DNA from: Agrobacterium rosae | Lineage (GTDB): Bacteria > Pseudomonadota > Alphaproteobacteria > Rhizobiales > Rhizobiaceae | NCBI RefSeq assembly: GCF_002915175.1 | Contig: NZ_NXEJ01000001.1 | Location: 390,143-454,142 of the forward strand | DNA length: 64,000 bases | Reading direction: 5' to 3' | Shown: piece after piece, positions 43,589 to 53,671 of the stretch | How the letters are laid out: the number at the start of each line of letters is the position of its first letter | Numbering within the stretch: position 1 is the first letter of the stretch | Program-made: the position numbers and the translations under genes | Notes under the pieces: model-generated | Database searches by the model: none | Told to the model about the DNA's origin: nothing | Seen by the model: only the letters and a program-made list of their open reading frames with translations

Positions 43589-45385
43589 ATGCCTGTCTAC
43601 AAGGCCCCTGTTCAAGATACGCTTTTCATTCTGAATGATGTGCTCGGCATTGAGCGCTACAACAATTTGCCCGGTTTCGAGGATGCGACCGCCGACATGA
43701 TCGAGGCGATTACGGGTGAGGCGGCAAAACTTGCCGAAGAGCGCCTGTTTCCGCTCAATCTTTCCGGTGACCAACAGGGCTGTAAGCGTAGTGCCGATGG
43801 TTCCGTTGCCGTGCCGGATGGCTTCAAGGAAGCCTATGACGAATATTGTGCGGGTGGCTGGATCGGCCTTGCCGTGCCGCCGGAATTCGGCGGGCAGGGG
43901 CTTCCCTACACGCTGCATGCGGCCATCGGCGAATACATGTCGTCCGCCAATCTCTCGCTGATGATGTATCCGGGCCTCACGCAGGGCGCGATCGCTGCTG
44001 TCCTCGCTCACGGCTCGGATGAGCAGAAGGCGACCTATCTGCCGAAGATGGTCGAGGGCACATGGTCCGGCACCATGAACCTGACAGAGCCGCATTGCGG
44101 TACAGATCTCGGACTGCTGCGCACCAAGGCCGTGCCGCAGGCGGATGGTTCCTACAAGATCACCGGTCAGAAGATCTTCATCTCCGCCGGTGAACACTCG
44201 ATGACCGACAATATCGTGCATCTTGTCATCGCCCGTATTGAAGGCGCGCCCGAGGGAACCAAGGGCATCTCGCTGTTCATCGTGCCGAAGTTCCTCGTCA
44301 ATGACGACGGTTCTCTGGGTGCGCGCAACGGTGTCATCTGTGGTGCGCTGGAACACAAGATGGGCATCCACGGCAATTCAACCTGCGTCATGAATTATGA
44401 TGGTGCGACGGGTTATCTGCTGGGCGCAGAGAACAAGGGCCTTTCGGCCATGTTCGTGATGATGAACGAAGCCCGTCTCGGCGTTGGTCTTCAGGGCCTG
44501 TCGGTTGGTGAAATCGCTTACCAGAACGCCGTGGAATATGCTCGCGAACGCATTCAGGGTCGTTCTCTCTCGGGTGCGAAGGCCCCGGACAAGAAGGCCG
44601 ATCCGATCATCGTGCACCCGGACATTCGTCGCACGCTGATGACCATCAAGGCCTATAACGAAGCTGGCCGCGCCTTCCTGCTCTGGACTGCGCTGCAATC
44701 TGATATCGCCCACCGCGCGACCGATGAGAAGGAACGCCAGGCCGCAGACGATCTGCTCGGCCTCGTGACGCCAATCCTCAAGGGTGTGCTGACCGACAAG
44801 GGCTTCGACCACGCCGTCATGGCGCAGCAGGTGTTTGGCGGTCACGGCTATATCGAAGAACACGGCATGAGCCAGTATGTTCGCGATGCCCGCATTACCA
44901 TGATCTATGAAGGTGCTAACGGCATTCAGGCGCTCGATCTCGTCGGCCGCAAGCTCGGCCTCAATGGCGGCCGCGCAGTCATGGCGCTGTTCAAGGAAAT
45001 CGGTGATTTCTGCGAGGAAAACCGCACTGACGAGAGCCTTTCGCTTTACACCAAGGGTCTAAAGAAAGGCCTGAACGACCTGCAAGCCGCCACCATGTGG
45101 TTCATGCAACACGCCATGGCCAAGCCCGACAATGCCGGTGCCGGTTCCACCGACTACATGCACCTCTTCGGCCTCGTCGTGCTGGGTTACATGCAGGCAC
45201 GCATGGCAAAGGCCGCGCAGGCGGCATTGTCTTCGGGTTCTGCGTCGGACGAGCAGTATCTCAAGACAAAGCTTGTCACGGCGAAGTTCTATATGGAGCG
45301 TATTCTGCCGGAAACGGCGGTTCGCAAGATTCGTATTGAGGCTGGTGCCGATACGATGATGGAATTGGCTGCTGAGGCGTTTTGA
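43589..45385 (+). CDS. acyl-CoA dehydrogenase (long form, DmdC-like)
   Basis: A 598-aa FAD enzyme introducing the alpha-beta double bond of acyl-CoA. It contains [19 protein letters not shown], the flavin-binding [57 protein letters not shown]-like [21 protein letters not shown] and the catalytic Glu in [14 protein letters not shown]. An extended C-terminal acyl-CoA dehydrogenase domain makes it longer than ordinary ~390-aa enzymes and like DmdC and related dehydrogenases. ATG 43589 has GGAGGAT upstream; the longer in-frame extension is non-coding. It is the first gene of a beta-oxidation cluster. Confidence 0.9.
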   Translation: MPVYKAPVQDTLFILNDVLGIERYNNLPGFEDATADMIEAITGEAAKLAEERLFPLNLSGDQQGCKRSADGSVAVPDGFKEAYDEYCAGGWIGLAVPPEFGGQGLPYTLHAAIGEYMSSANLSLMMYPGLTQGAIAAVLAHGSDEQKATYLPKMVEGTWSGTMNLTEPHCGTDLGLLRTKAVPQADGSYKITGQKIFISAGEHSMTDNIVHLVIARIEGAPEGTKGISLFIVPKFLVNDDGSLGARNGVICGALEHKMGIHGNSTCVMNYDGATGYLLGAENKGLSAMFVMMNEARLGVGLQGLSVGEIAYQNAVEYARERIQGRSLSGAKAPDKKADPIIVHPDIRRTLMTIKAYNEAGRAFLLWTALQSDIAHRATDEKERQAADDLLGLVTPILKGVLTDKGFDHAVMAQQVFGGHGYIEEHGMSQYVRDARITMIYEGANGIQALDLVGRKLGLNGGRAVMALFKEIGDFCEENRTDESLSLYTKGLKKGLNDLQAATMWFMQHAMAKPDNAGAGSTDYMHLFGLVVLGYMQARMAKAAQAALSSGSASDEQYLKTKLVTAKFYMERILPETAVRKIRIEAGADTMMELAAEAF

Positions 45386-45450
45386 GCAGAAAATTTCTAC
45401 CTCTTTGTGAGGGCGGTTACTTTTGGATTGAGAGGGAGCGCCTTGGTCTC

Positions 45451-45567
45451 TTCTCCCCGCCGGGGAGAAGGTCGCGGCAGCGGGATGAGGGGGCGAGTTC
45501 TCCTTACCCATCGACCCTTGCCCCCTCATCCGACCCTTCGGGCCACCTTCTCCCCCTCGGGGAGAAG
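45451..45567. repeat. palindromic intergenic repeat family C
   Basis: Outer modules TTCTCCCCGCCGGGGAGAAG and TTCTCCCCCTCGGGGAGAAG flank inner inverted GATGAGGGGGC / GCCCCCTCATC segments. The whole folds into a long interrupted hairpin. This is a common rhizobial repeat, unrelated in sequence to families A and B. It separates the dehydrogenase and thiolase genes. Confidence 0.7.
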
Positions 45568-45628
45568 AAACCATACGGCGACAACGCCGATCATATTTGG
45601 CGCTCGCGCGCCGACAGGGAGATGAGAC

Positions 45629-46837
45629 ATGACTGACGTATACATCTACGACCACGTCCGCACACCGCGCGGACGCGGCAAGAAGGATGGTTCGCTGCAC
45701 GAAGTGCCGTCCGTTCGCCTCGCCGCCAAGACGCTGGAAGCCATCCGCGATCGCAACGGGCTCGACACATCCACCGTCGATGACATCATCATGGGCTGCG
45801 TCGATCCGGTCATGGATGCCGGGGCCGTCATCGCCAAGGGTGCGGCGTTTGAGGCCGGTTATTCCACCAAGGCGCCGGGCATGCAGATTTCGCGCTTCTG
45901 CGCGTCGGGTCTCGATGCCATCAACTTCGCTGCCGGAAAGATCGCAGCCGGTGCCGATGAGATCGTCATCGCAGGCGGTGTGGAAAGCATGTCGCGCGTC
46001 GGCATGGGCATGTCCGGCGGTGCCTGGTACATGGACCCTTCCGTAAGCTTCCCCGCTTACTTCATGCCGCAGGGCGTATCCGCCGATCTAATCGCCACCA
46101 AATACGGCTTCAGCCGCGATGACGTGGATGCCTTTGCCGTGGAAAGCCAGAAGCGTGCGGCGCACGCCTGGGAAAACGGCTACTTCAAGAACTCCGTCAT
46201 CCCGGTCAAAGACCAGAACGGCATCACCATTCTGGATCGCGACGAGCATATGCGCCCCGGCACGGACATGCAGGCGCTCGCATCGCTCAACGCATCCTTC
46301 CAGATGCCGGGCGAAATGGGCGGCTTCGAAGCCGTCGGCATCATGGCCCACCCGGAAGTGGAGCGCATCAACTATGTCCACCATGCGGGCAATTCTTCCG
46401 GCATCGTCGATGGTGCCGCTGCCGTTCTCGTCGGCTCCAAGGCTGGCGGCGAGAGCATGGGCCTGAAACCCCGCGCCCGCATCCGCTCCTTTGCCAATAT
46501 AGGTTCCGACCCGGCACTGATGCTGACCGGACCGGTTGACGTCACCGAAAAGCTGCTGGCGAAAACCGGCATGTCGATTGCCGATATCGACCTCTTCGAA
46601 CTCAACGAAGCCTTCGCCGCCGTCGTGCTGCGTTACCTCCAGGCCTTCGACATCAGCCACGACAAGATGAACGTCAACGGCGGCGCGATTGCCATGGGCC
46701 ACCCACTGGGTGCCACCGGCGCGATGATCCTCGGCACGGTTCTGGACGAACTGGAACGCCGCGATCTCAACACCGCACTGGTCACGCTCTGCATCGGTGC
46801 GGGCATGGGCACGGCAACGGTTATCGAGCGGGTTTGA
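45629..46837 (+). CDS. acetyl-CoA C-acyltransferase (thiolase)
   Basis: A 402-aa thiolase cleaving 3-ketoacyl-CoA to acetyl-CoA and a shortened acyl-CoA. The nucleophile Cys is in [29 protein letters not shown] follows, the catalytic His is in [16 protein letters not shown] and the C-terminal Cys in [19 protein letters not shown] is also present. GGGAGATGAGAC precedes the ATG. It probably works with the flanking dehydrogenase and multienzyme as a FadA-type partner. Confidence 0.92.
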   Translation: MTDVYIYDHVRTPRGRGKKDGSLHEVPSVRLAAKTLEAIRDRNGLDTSTVDDIIMGCVDPVMDAGAVIAKGAAFEAGYSTKAPGMQISRFCASGLDAINFAAGKIAAGADEIVIAGGVESMSRVGMGMSGGAWYMDPSVSFPAYFMPQGVSADLIATKYGFSRDDVDAFAVESQKRAAHAWENGYFKNSVIPVKDQNGITILDRDEHMRPGTDMQALASLNASFQMPGEMGGFEAVGIMAHPEVERINYVHHAGNSSGIVDGAAAVLVGSKAGGESMGLKPRARIRSFANIGSDPALMLTGPVDVTEKLLAKTGMSIADIDLFELNEAFAAVVLRYLQAFDISHDKMNVNGGAIAMGHPLGATGAMILGTVLDELERRDLNTALVTLCIGAGMGTATVIERV

Positions 46838-46851
46838 TTGGGGCAACGAGC

Positions 46852-47052
46852 ATGGCGGGCCATCAAAACGAGACGAAGCGTCACTTCCAGACGAGGCAAC
46901 TCGACAAGGACATGGCCGAGGCTGCTGAAGCAGCCGGTCGCGTTACGACCGCCGAAGGCCAAGCGCGGATGAAAGCAGAGAGACGAGGACTGATTATCGT
47001 TCTTGCTCTGCTTGTCCTCCTGCTTTGCTACCTGCTCGGCGTCTTCGGTTAG
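46852..47052 (+). CDS. small single-pass membrane protein in beta-oxidation cluster
   Basis: A 66-aa protein. The hydrophilic N-terminus ([46 protein letters not shown]) is followed by one strong helix, [19 protein letters not shown]. It is placed 14 bases after the thiolase stop and 31 bases before the FadJ-like gene. The basic residues before the helix suggest a cytoplasmic N-terminus. It may tether the multienzyme to the membrane; that is speculation. Confidence 0.55.
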   Translation: MAGHQNETKRHFQTRQLDKDMAEAAEAAGRVTTAEGQARMKAERRGLIIVLALLVLLLCYLLGVFG

Positions 47053-47083
47053 CACAAGAAATTCAGGGAAGAGGAATCCCACT

Positions 47084-49300
47084 ATGAGCACTTACACCAA
47101 TTTCACGGTCGAAACAGACGCAGACGGCATTGCCCTCGTTACCTGGGATATGCCGGAAAAATCCATGAACGTCTTTACGGCGGAGGTCATGGAAGAGCTG
47201 AACGCGATTGTTGACGCAACCGTTGCAGACGCGGCTGTCAAGGGCGTGGTCTTCACGTCAGGTAAGAGCAGCTTTTCCGGCGGCGCAGACCTGTCGATGA
47301 TCAAGTCCATGTTCTCCTTCTACAATGAAGAGAAGGCGAAGAACCCGGATGAAGCGTCCAAGAAGCTGTTCGATCTCGTCGGCAAGATGAACGGCCTGTT
47401 CCGCAAGATCGAGACCAACGGCAAGCCATGGGTTTCCGCCATCAACGGCACCTGCATGGGCGGCGCGCTGGAACTTTCGCTGGCCTGCCACGGTCGCGTG
47501 GCCTCCAACGCCAAGAGCGTCAAGCTGGCGCTGCCGGAAATCAAGGTTGGCATTTTCCCCGGTGCCGGTGGCACGCAGCGCGTGTCGCGCCTGACCGATG
47601 CGCAATCCGCGCTTCAAATGATGACGACTGGCCAGTCGCTGACGGCCAGCCGCGCCAAGTCCATGAACCTCGTGCATCAGGTGGTGGAGCCGGATCAACT
47701 GATCCCCGCCGCCAAGCAGATGATCAAGGACGGCCTGAAACCCGTTGCTCCATGGGATGAAAAAGGCTTCAAGGCCCCCGGCGGCGGCATCTGGACGCCC
47801 GCTGCCGCGCAGCTCTGGCCCGCAGCCCCGGCCATTCTGCGCCGCGAAAGCGCTGGCAATTATCCGGCAGCGCTCGCCATTCTCAAATGCGTTTACGAAG
47901 GCCTGCAATTGCCTTTCGACACCGCCTTGAAGGTGGAGCAGCGCTATTTCACGGAAATCCTTCGCTCGAAAGAAGCGTTTGCGATGATCCGCTCGCTGTT
48001 CATTTCCATGCAGGAACTGGGCAAGGGCGCTCGCCGTCCGGCTGGTCAGCCGAAGAGCGATCTGAAACATGTCGGCATCGTCGGCGCGGGCTTCATGGGC
48101 GCGTCTATCGCTTACGTCACCGCCGTTGCCGGTCTCGATGTCACCCTCATCGACCGCGATGACGAAGCCGCAGCCAAGGGCAAAACCACCTGCGAAGGTC
48201 TGGTCAAGGACAGCGTTGGCAAAGGCCGCATGACGCAGGAAGAGGGTGCCGCCATCCTCGCCCGCATCACGCCAAGCTCGGATTACGCCTCGCTCAAAAC
48301 CGCAAACCTCGTCATCGAAGCCGTGTTCGAAGACCGCGACGTGAAGAAGGCCGTCATCGAAGCCGTGGAAGCCGTGCTCCCCGAAGGTGCGATCTTCGCC
48401 TCCAACACCTCCACTTTGCCCATCACCGGCCTGGCGCAAAACTCCAAGCGCCCGACGGATTTCATCGGCATCCACTTCTTCTCGCCAGTCGAAAAGATGA
48501 TGCTGACGGAAGTCATTTTGGGCAAGGAAACCGGCGACAAGGCGCTGGCAGTAGCTCTGGATTACGTCGCGAAAATCAAGAAGACGCCAATCGTGGTCAA
48601 TGACACCCGTGGCTTCTTCGTCAATCGCTGCGTGCTGCGTTACATGGCCGAAAGCTATGACATGCTGATCGAAGGCGTGCCTGCGGCCATGATCGAAAAC
48701 GCCGCGAAGTTCGCCGGCATGCCGGTCGGCCCGCTGGCGCTGAACGACGAAGTCGCCATCGACCTCTCCTACAAGATCCTCAAGGCCACCGTCGCTGATC
48801 TGGGCGAGAAAGCGGTTGATCCGCGCCACATGGAGCTGGTCAAGAAAATGGTGGAAGGCGAAGGCCGCTTTGGCCGCAAGAATGCCAAGGGCTTTTACGA
48901 TTATCCGGCCAAGCCTGCCAAGAAGTCTCTCTGGCCCGGCCTGAAAGACCTTTACGCGCAGAAGAAGCCTGAGGATGTAGACATGGACGTGCTGAAACAG
49001 CGCTTCCTCGTCACCATCGCGCTGGAGGCAGCGCGCACGGTTGAAGAAGGCATCGTCACCGATCCGCGCGAGGCCGATGTCGGCTCCATCCTCGGCTTCG
49101 GCTTTGCGCCATATACCGGTGGCGCGCTGTCTTACATCGATGGCATGGGCGTGAAGACCTTCGTGGAACTGGCGGAGAAACTGAGCCAGAGCTACGGTCC
49201 GCACTTCGCACCGACACCGCTGCTTAAGGACATGGCCGCCAAGGGCGAGACCTTCTATGGGCGGTTCGATCCATACGGCAGTGCCGCAAAGGCGGCATAA
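47084..49300 (+). CDS. FadJ/FadB-like multifunctional enoyl-CoA hydratase / 3-hydroxyacyl-CoA dehydrogenase
   Basis: A 738-aa beta-oxidation enzyme. The N-terminal crotonase domain (about 1-200) has oxyanion-hole [27 protein letters not shown] and [17 protein letters not shown] with both catalytic Glu positions. The NAD-binding domain begins [16 protein letters not shown] near 330. It continues [30 protein letters not shown] and a C-terminal 3HCDH domain ([14 protein letters not shown]). ATG 47084 follows GAAGAGGAAT. It converts enoyl-CoA to 3-ketoacyl-CoA, the thiolase substrate. Confidence 0.93.
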   Translation: MSTYTNFTVETDADGIALVTWDMPEKSMNVFTAEVMEELNAIVDATVADAAVKGVVFTSGKSSFSGGADLSMIKSMFSFYNEEKAKNPDEASKKLFDLVGKMNGLFRKIETNGKPWVSAINGTCMGGALELSLACHGRVASNAKSVKLALPEIKVGIFPGAGGTQRVSRLTDAQSALQMMTTGQSLTASRAKSMNLVHQVVEPDQLIPAAKQMIKDGLKPVAPWDEKGFKAPGGGIWTPAAAQLWPAAPAILRRESAGNYPAALAILKCVYEGLQLPFDTALKVEQRYFTEILRSKEAFAMIRSLFISMQELGKGARRPAGQPKSDLKHVGIVGAGFMGASIAYVTAVAGLDVTLIDRDDEAAAKGKTTCEGLVKDSVGKGRMTQEEGAAILARITPSSDYASLKTANLVIEAVFEDRDVKKAVIEAVEAVLPEGAIFASNTSTLPITGLAQNSKRPTDFIGIHFFSPVEKMMLTEVILGKETGDKALAVALDYVAKIKKTPIVVNDTRGFFVNRCVLRYMAESYDMLIEGVPAAMIENAAKFAGMPVGPLALNDEVAIDLSYKILKATVADLGEKAVDPRHMELVKKMVEGEGRFGRKNAKGFYDYPAKPAKKSLWPGLKDLYAQKKPEDVDMDVLKQRFLVTIALEAARTVEEGIVTDPREADVGSILGFGFAPYTGGALSYIDGMGVKTFVELAEKLSQSYGPHFAPTPLLKDMAAKGETFYGRFDPYGSAAKAA

Positions 49301-49316
49301 AGATCACTCAACCGAC

Positions 49317-49342
49317 GACAGGCCCTTCGGGGCCTGTTTTTT
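49317..49342 (+). terminator. rho-independent terminator after fad cluster
   Basis: ACAGGCC-CTTCGG-GGCCTGT stem-loop followed by TTTTTT, starting 17 bases after the multienzyme stop. Confidence 0.85.
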
Positions 49343-49665
49343 ATACGAGCGTTGCTGTGACGGTATCCGTTATGCCATGGCTTGATTGTTATGAGATTGC
49401 AAAACTATACATCGACGCAACCATTTTTCGACGAAATACACGTGCGAGATAAATGCATAATTCTTTGGGTTGAGACCGTTAGAGCAAAAATTATCATATT
49501 CTACATAACGGAATTTGGGATCGCCCATTAACCGTCTCAATATCATTCTGCATTACTTGCAATTATTTGGTTTCATAAAGCTGTATTTTTATTTTATATC
49601 CACTTTGGCAATGGCTGAGGCACCTTTGCTGCTGGTTAAGCGCGCCTCAACCCAAAGGATTTCCC
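49343..49665. other. AT-rich intergenic stretch, no gene
   Basis: About 320 bases, AT-rich between 49380 and 49600. It probably holds the promoter of the following secreted-protein gene; an AAAGGATTTCCC ribosome site lies at the right end. No other feature is recognised. Confidence 0.4.
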
Positions 49666-50157
49666 ATGAAAAGAATTATTCTCGCCGCTGCCATCGTGCT
49701 TGCTCCATTTTTTGCCCAGGCCGGAACACTCAAATTTCCAAGCGACGCGCCTATCGCTTCCGTAAAAATCCCGGATGACTGGGAACCCAAGGAAACCATT
49801 TCCGGCATCGAGGCGACCTCGCCTGACGCAGCCATCTATTTTTCGATAGATGTCGCCACTGACGAGAACATGGACAAGGTCATCGAAGACGCCATCAAAT
49901 TTCTCACCGATAACGGCGTGACCATCGATGAAAAGACCAAGTCCGATTCTGGCGATGTCGAAATCAACGGCATGACATTCGGCAGCATCGAGTTCGACGG
50001 CAAGGATGCCGATGGTCCGGTCGAGGTCTCGCTTGGCTTTGCATCTCCCAAGGAAGGCAAAATGCTGGTCGTGACCTACTGGGGTACAAAAGCCACGCAG
50101 GATGCACACAGCAAGGAACTGGTCGGCATTCTAAAATCGCTGAAGCCAGCAAAGTAG
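49666..50157 (+). CDS. secreted hypothetical protein, 163 aa
   Basis: The signal peptide MKRIILAAAIVLAPFFAQA is followed by a small beta-rich domain (TLKFPSDAPIASVKIPDDWEPKE, GDVEINGMTFGSIEFDGKDADGPVEVSLGFASPKEGKMLVVTYWG). I know the type as a periplasmic domain of unknown function in rhizobia. AAAGGA lies upstream. There is no operon partner. Confidence 0.75.
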   Translation: MKRIILAAAIVLAPFFAQAGTLKFPSDAPIASVKIPDDWEPKETISGIEATSPDAAIYFSIDVATDENMDKVIEDAIKFLTDNGVTIDEKTKSDSGDVEINGMTFGSIEFDGKDADGPVEVSLGFASPKEGKMLVVTYWGTKATQDAHSKELVGILKSLKPAK

Positions 50158-50295
50158 GCTTTTCGGCGGGTTTTGATCTTCCGCATCGGTTCAAGAACAA
50201 AACACTGCATCCTTTTGTGTCCTTCTGCGTTTGCAATTCATCCACGATCTGGCCGCAACTCTTGCGGCCAGAATTGCACATGAGAGGAAAATTGC

Positions 50296-50706
50296 ATGAG
50301 GGCGCCGATACGTTCCCATGGGTTCGACAAGCCGTCAGACCTTGAAGACGAACTTTCTCAACTGGATGATGATGTGAAGCCAACAGCAAGCAAGCCTGCC
50401 GCCCGTTCCAAGTCGCCGGAAAAAGCCACGATCGATGCGTCGTTGCGCAAAGAGGTTCAAGAACTCCGCGGCGAGGTGGATTCCATTCGCAAACAGGTGG
50501 AAAAGCTTCAGGCCGCTCGCTCCATTGTGTCGCAGCCGACCTCATCCCATCAACGTCACAGCAGCGATGTCGCCAACTGGCTTCCAGTCGTCCGCTCCGT
50601 CGCGATTACCTCACTTGCGGGACGCATTTTTGCATCTTCGCCGATCATGGCACTGCTGGTTGCGGCAGTACCCTTCGCGCTTGGAATGACCGCAGGATCG
50701 AAATAG
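50296..50706 (+). CDS. hypothetical membrane-anchored coiled-coil protein, 136 aa
   Basis: An acidic N-terminus (DKPSDLEDELSQLDDDV), a short coiled coil (LRKEVQELRGEVDSIRKQVEKLQAAR) and a C-terminal hydrophobic segment (SSPIMALLVAAVPFALGMTAG). AGAGGAAA precedes the ATG. The family is unrecognised. It is the last core gene before the tRNA-Phe insertion site. Confidence 0.6.
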   Translation: MRAPIRSHGFDKPSDLEDELSQLDDDVKPTASKPAARSKSPEKATIDASLRKEVQELRGEVDSIRKQVEKLQAARSIVSQPTSSHQRHSSDVANWLPVVRSVAITSLAGRIFASSPIMALLVAAVPFALGMTAGSK

Positions 50707-50942
50707 GCGAAGCCGAACTGCTGATGTGAGCGGTGGTCCGGCTAAACCTAGCTGTTTACGTCGGACATTCGCTGCAATGAGGAGCACCTCTACGCCATCC
50801 ACAAGCGCTGCCAAAAAACTGTCAAAAAAGTTGAAGCAAGCGCTTGCCATGGCCGAACAAGATGTTATAACCCCGCTCACTTCCGGGGCAGAATGCTTCT
50901 GCGGCGCTTACCAAAAGCGATGGTTCGTCAAGAACCTGAAGT

Positions 50943-51018
50943 GCCCGAATAGCTCAGTTGGTAGAGCAGCGGATTGAAAATCCGCGTGTCGGTGGTTCAA
51001 ATCCGCCTTCGGGCACCA
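50943..51018 (+). tRNA. tRNA-Phe (GAA), prophage attachment site
   Basis: A complete 76-nt cloverleaf with acceptor GCCCGAA/TTCGGGC, D arm AGCTCAGTTGGTAGAGC, anticodon arm CGGAT-TGAAAAT-style loop with anticodon GAA, T arm CGGTGG-TTCAAAT and encoded CCA. An integrase gene begins its 3' end 75 bp downstream in opposite orientation, so the tRNA 3' end is the probable left attachment site. Confidence 0.95.
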
Positions 51019-51093
51019 TTTTATCTCTTTGATATCGTTGAATATAATGGTGTTTTGCAGTTTTACTGCGTCAAGTTTCTAGACAGTCGCTTT

Positions 51094-52152
51094 TTATTTT
51101 CTAGACACTTTCGTTCGTCGCCTGTTCACTTCAGCACTAAACGCATCGACCGTTTCCGTCATGTTTTTGCTCATGTCGGCTCGCCTTGAATAGTGTTTCG
51201 CCATGGCTTCAGTCTTCTGTCCGAGCATGTTTGCGATGGTCGCTGGATCCTTGCCCATCTCACGGAGGATGGTAGCCACTGTGTGCCGCAGTCCCTTGAG
51301 GGTTAGGCCTGGCTGAATGACGCCTTTTTCCTCAAGCTTCACTTTTATCCTGTGCCAACTAGTGCTGAAACCATTGTATGTCCAAGGCTTGCCGTAGCTG
51401 TTTGCGCAAAGGGTGGGTGCGTTATGGTCAGGTGAAGAAACTAGAACGTCCTTTGCAGGATCTGGCATCGGCATCCAAACGGGTACTCCTGTCTTACCTC
51501 GGCGGGTGTCGATCATGCCATCACAGACGGCTGTGCGTGGCAGCCTGAGTGCATCCTGTGGATCAAGGCCGCAGTACATCATCAAAGCTATCGGCAAGCG
51601 CATGTGATCCGGCAGTGCCGCTTCGACTTCCTCACGCTCATAGTCTGTCCAAGGGCGGTTTGCCTCAGCCGCGTCTTTGGTCTTTCGAACTCGCTTCACC
51701 TTCGTGACGGGATTTACGGTCGCCATCTCCATCTCGATCGCATGCTCGAACAAAATGGATAGTACTGTCAGCGTGTAGTTGGCGAACTTGCGCTTTTTTT
51801 GCTCGAAGACTTTATCGCGCAGACGAGAGAGTGATCCATGGGTTAGGTCCGTCAAAGGTGAGTCAGCAAGCTTTTGAAGATAGTCTAAAACCTTTTGGTA
51901 GTCTGAGCGCGTTCGATCAGCCAGTGACTTGAACCCTGCCGAGCTACGATATGACGTGATGAGGGCACCCAGAGTGCCTGCCTTCGCTTTTACTTCAGTG
52001 AGGCCTGCGTTAAGGGCGGCAAGCTCCACGAAGAACTCGGGCGAACCAAACTCGGCGGTGATCCGCTTGCCCGTCTTACGATGATAGGCGTACCACTTGT
52101 CAGTTTTGGGCTCGTGATAGCGTTTGACGCCCTTAACACGCACTATGGTCAT
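51094..52152 (-). CDS. int: prophage tyrosine-type integrase with atypical active site
   Basis: A 352-aa phage integrase next to tRNA-Phe. It has an N-terminal arm-binding and SAM-like core (LGALITSYRSSAGFKSLADRTRSDYQKVL) and a catalytic domain with GLTLKGLRHTVATIL (Arg box II) and the Tyr nucleophile in MAKHYSRRADMSK. The usual Arg of box I is Asp197 in YCGLDPQDALRL, and the His/Trp position reads MLGQKTE, so parts of the standard catalytic set differ. ATG 52152 overlaps the xis-like stop (ATGA), so an upstream in-frame ATG is rejected. It catalyses integration and, with the neighbour, excision. Confidence 0.85.
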   Translation of the reverse strand: MTIVRVKGVKRYHEPKTDKWYAYHRKTGKRITAEFGSPEFFVELAALNAGLTEVKAKAGTLGALITSYRSSAGFKSLADRTRSDYQKVLDYLQKLADSPLTDLTHGSLSRLRDKVFEQKKRKFANYTLTVLSILFEHAIEMEMATVNPVTKVKRVRKTKDAAEANRPWTDYEREEVEAALPDHMRLPIALMMYCGLDPQDALRLPRTAVCDGMIDTRRGKTGVPVWMPMPDPAKDVLVSSPDHNAPTLCANSYGKPWTYNGFSTSWHRIKVKLEEKGVIQPGLTLKGLRHTVATILREMGKDPATIANMLGQKTEAMAKHYSRRADMSKNMTETVDAFSAEVNRRRTKVSRK

Positions 52153-52394
52153 AATTTCTCCATCAACTCGTCGAACTTCGAAATCGGTGATGATCCGACG
52201 TCTCTGAAGCCATCTATCCATTTATCGATGTCCCACACGTCGTAACGGAGCATCCTAGCTCCGTTGCCTAAAGCGATGGGCCGGACAGGACATGCCGCGC
52301 CAAATGTCGAGACCGCCAAGCCGCAATATTGCGCGGCTTGGCTTTTTGTTAAAAGCCTCTGAGGGAAGTTGTCGTTGCCCGCTTTTCGCGTCAT
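52149..52394 (-). CDS. xis: excisionase-like HTH protein
   Basis: An 81-aa protein. RLLTKSQAAQYCGLAVSTFGAACP is a MerR/AlpA-type winged HTH, followed by RMLRYDVWDIDKWIDGF. Such proteins direct excision. It overlaps both int and the preceding gene through ATGA junctions. The N-terminus contains GNDN, a short motif shared with several other prophage proteins. Confidence 0.75.
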   Translation of the reverse strand: MTRKAGNDNFPQRLLTKSQAAQYCGLAVSTFGAACPVRPIALGNGARMLRYDVWDIDKWIDGFRDVGSSPISKFDELMEKL

Positions 52395-53035
52395 GGGGTG
52401 ACCTGCTTGGCGGCGGGTGCTGCGGTTACAGTGATTTTGAAATCAGCGTTCGCCCAAGTCTGCTTCGCGAAGTCCCAGATCAAATCGTTTCCAATAGTCG
52501 ATGCACCCGGGCCAAAGAACATATTCTCCCAATTGTTCTCTGTCGTGTAATACGTCTCGGTGTCCGCCACGTCCTGCACCCGTGCGGAGAGGGCGGAGCG
52601 AATGGCTGCGTCGTGATACTGTTGGCAGTGGGCTTTGGCTTCGTGTTGGGTATCGAAAGCTATGACGACGCCGTGCACCCTCGGGAGCATGTAATAGCCA
52701 TTATGAAGCGGCTCCCATTTGTCATCCAAGCGTTGAACCCGATAGTGACCCGTAGGTGATGACGCCTCAATATCCTTCCACTCCAAAGTCTTCACAGCAA
52801 CGGATGACGCGGGCTTCACCGGCTTCGCGTCCGTCGATAGGGCGGCTTCGAGGTCGGCGACCGCGGCATGAGCCCGTCGGACATGACCGAACGTCATCTC
52901 CAAATCGCCTTCAAGCGTTGATCCCACGCTGTCCTCGTCTGGGTCTGACATTACCAGCGCGCCGGTATCGTTGGCCACAATGGCGACTAGCGCGTTCAGG
53001 TCTTCCAGCGCCTTCTTGATTGCCATCACCATCAT
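52391..53035 (-). CDS. prophage hypothetical protein, 214 aa
   Basis: An unrecognised soluble protein of the leftward operon. The first half is helical (AIKKALEDLNALVAIVANDTGALVM, GHVRRAHAAVADLEAAL). The second half contains TGHYRVQRLDDKWEPLHNGYYMLPRVHGVVIAFDTQHEAKAHCQQYH, which looks like a compact beta-rich domain. It is coupled by ATGA to xis and overlaps the preceding small gene by four bases. Confidence 0.6.
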   Translation of the reverse strand: MMVMAIKKALEDLNALVAIVANDTGALVMSDPDEDSVGSTLEGDLEMTFGHVRRAHAAVADLEAALSTDAKPVKPASSVAVKTLEWKDIEASSPTGHYRVQRLDDKWEPLHNGYYMLPRVHGVVIAFDTQHEAKAHCQQYHDAAIRSALSARVQDVADTETYYTTENNWENMFFGPGASTIGNDLIWDFAKQTWANADFKITVTAAPAAKQVTP

Positions 53036-53247
53036 CTTCTCCCCGAATTATCATTCGCTGGCACCAGCGCGCGCAGCGCCGAAGCGATCACGCGATTGCG
53101 GCTGGTGTGTCGACGCTCGTGCCAGCGCGCTACAGCATCGGCGACGCTTGGCGAAAGGCTGGCTGGAAGGTTGGCAATCACCTCCAAGCCGTCGCCGTTA
53201 TACGGAGGAGGGGTGTAGGACGTGGCTTTGTAGGGTTCTCTTCTCAT
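53032..53247 (-). CDS. small prophage protein, possible ribbon-helix-helix (71 aa)
   Basis: LPASLSPSVADAVARWHERRHTSRNRVIASALRALV resembles a ribbon-helix-helix DNA-binding core (hydrophobic strand, then two helices). The C-terminus has the PANDN motif. Its start is preceded by the recurrent ACCACA...GGAGAC leader (53248-53265, minus strand). It may regulate the leftward operon. Confidence 0.6.
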   Translation of the reverse strand: MRREPYKATSYTPPPYNGDGLEVIANLPASLSPSVADAVARWHERRHTSRNRVIASALRALVPANDNSGRR

Positions 53248-53300
53248 GGTGGTCTCCTGTGGTGTGGCGGTGGTGGTGGTGCTTTGGTAGGGACTTCGGG

Positions 53301-53438
53301 CTAGTAAGCCCAGATCAGCAAGGCCGTAATGAAAAGCGAGATCGCCAGAAAACCGGCAATGTCCTGCATCAGCTGTTTGTGCTCGAAAAGGATGATTTGC
53401 TGGACAGTCAGTAGAGCTGGAGTGGCTGAAGCGGTCAT
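53301..53438 (-). CDS. small single-pass membrane protein (45 aa)
   Basis: MTASATPALLTVQQIILFEHK precedes a helix IAGFLAISLFITALLIWAY at the extreme C-terminus. The ATG overlaps the upstream stop as ATGA (53435-53438), which fixes this start rather than one 43 codons earlier. Its function is unknown; small prophage membrane proteins can serve in superinfection exclusion. Confidence 0.55.
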   Translation of the reverse strand: MTASATPALLTVQQIILFEHKQLMQDIAGFLAISLFITALLIWAY

Positions 53439-53671
53439 AGGCGGCCCTCCCGCTTCATACGGCGCTGCCAAAGCCACTTGGGATAGTTGAGCCACACGTA
53501 GAACAGCACAATGGAGACAACTATCAATCCGAGGAATGCCACACCGGTCCATTCGGGAAGCCCCCACGGCACTGTGGTGACCGTGCCAGAGCAGACATTA
53601 TGGATTTCGTTGTAGCCGAACCGACCGACGTCTCGTAGGCACTGGGCCATATTCAGGTCAACGCCGCTCAT
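53435..53671 (-). CDS. small membrane protein (78 aa)
   Basis: Contains CLRDVGRFGYNEIHNVCSGTVTTVPWG, then a helix GVAFLGLIVVSIVLFYVWLNYP and a basic tail KWLWQRRMKREGRL. It is coupled by ATGA to genes on both sides. The family is not recognised. It forms a tandem of tiny membrane proteins with the next gene, as in exclusion or holin-like modules. Confidence 0.55.
   Translation of the reverse strand: MSGVDLNMAQCLRDVGRFGYNEIHNVCSGTVTTVPWGLPEWTGVAFLGLIVVSIVLFYVWLNYPKWLWQRRMKREGRL

Noticed and set aside
47258-49204. 648-codon minus-strand frame opposite the FadJ-like gene
   Set aside because: Antisense of well-recognised crotonase and dehydrogenase domains, with no start context.
50726-50977. 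83-codon frame ending in tRNA-Phe
   Set aside because: Its end is read from the tRNA itself and the translation shows no motif.
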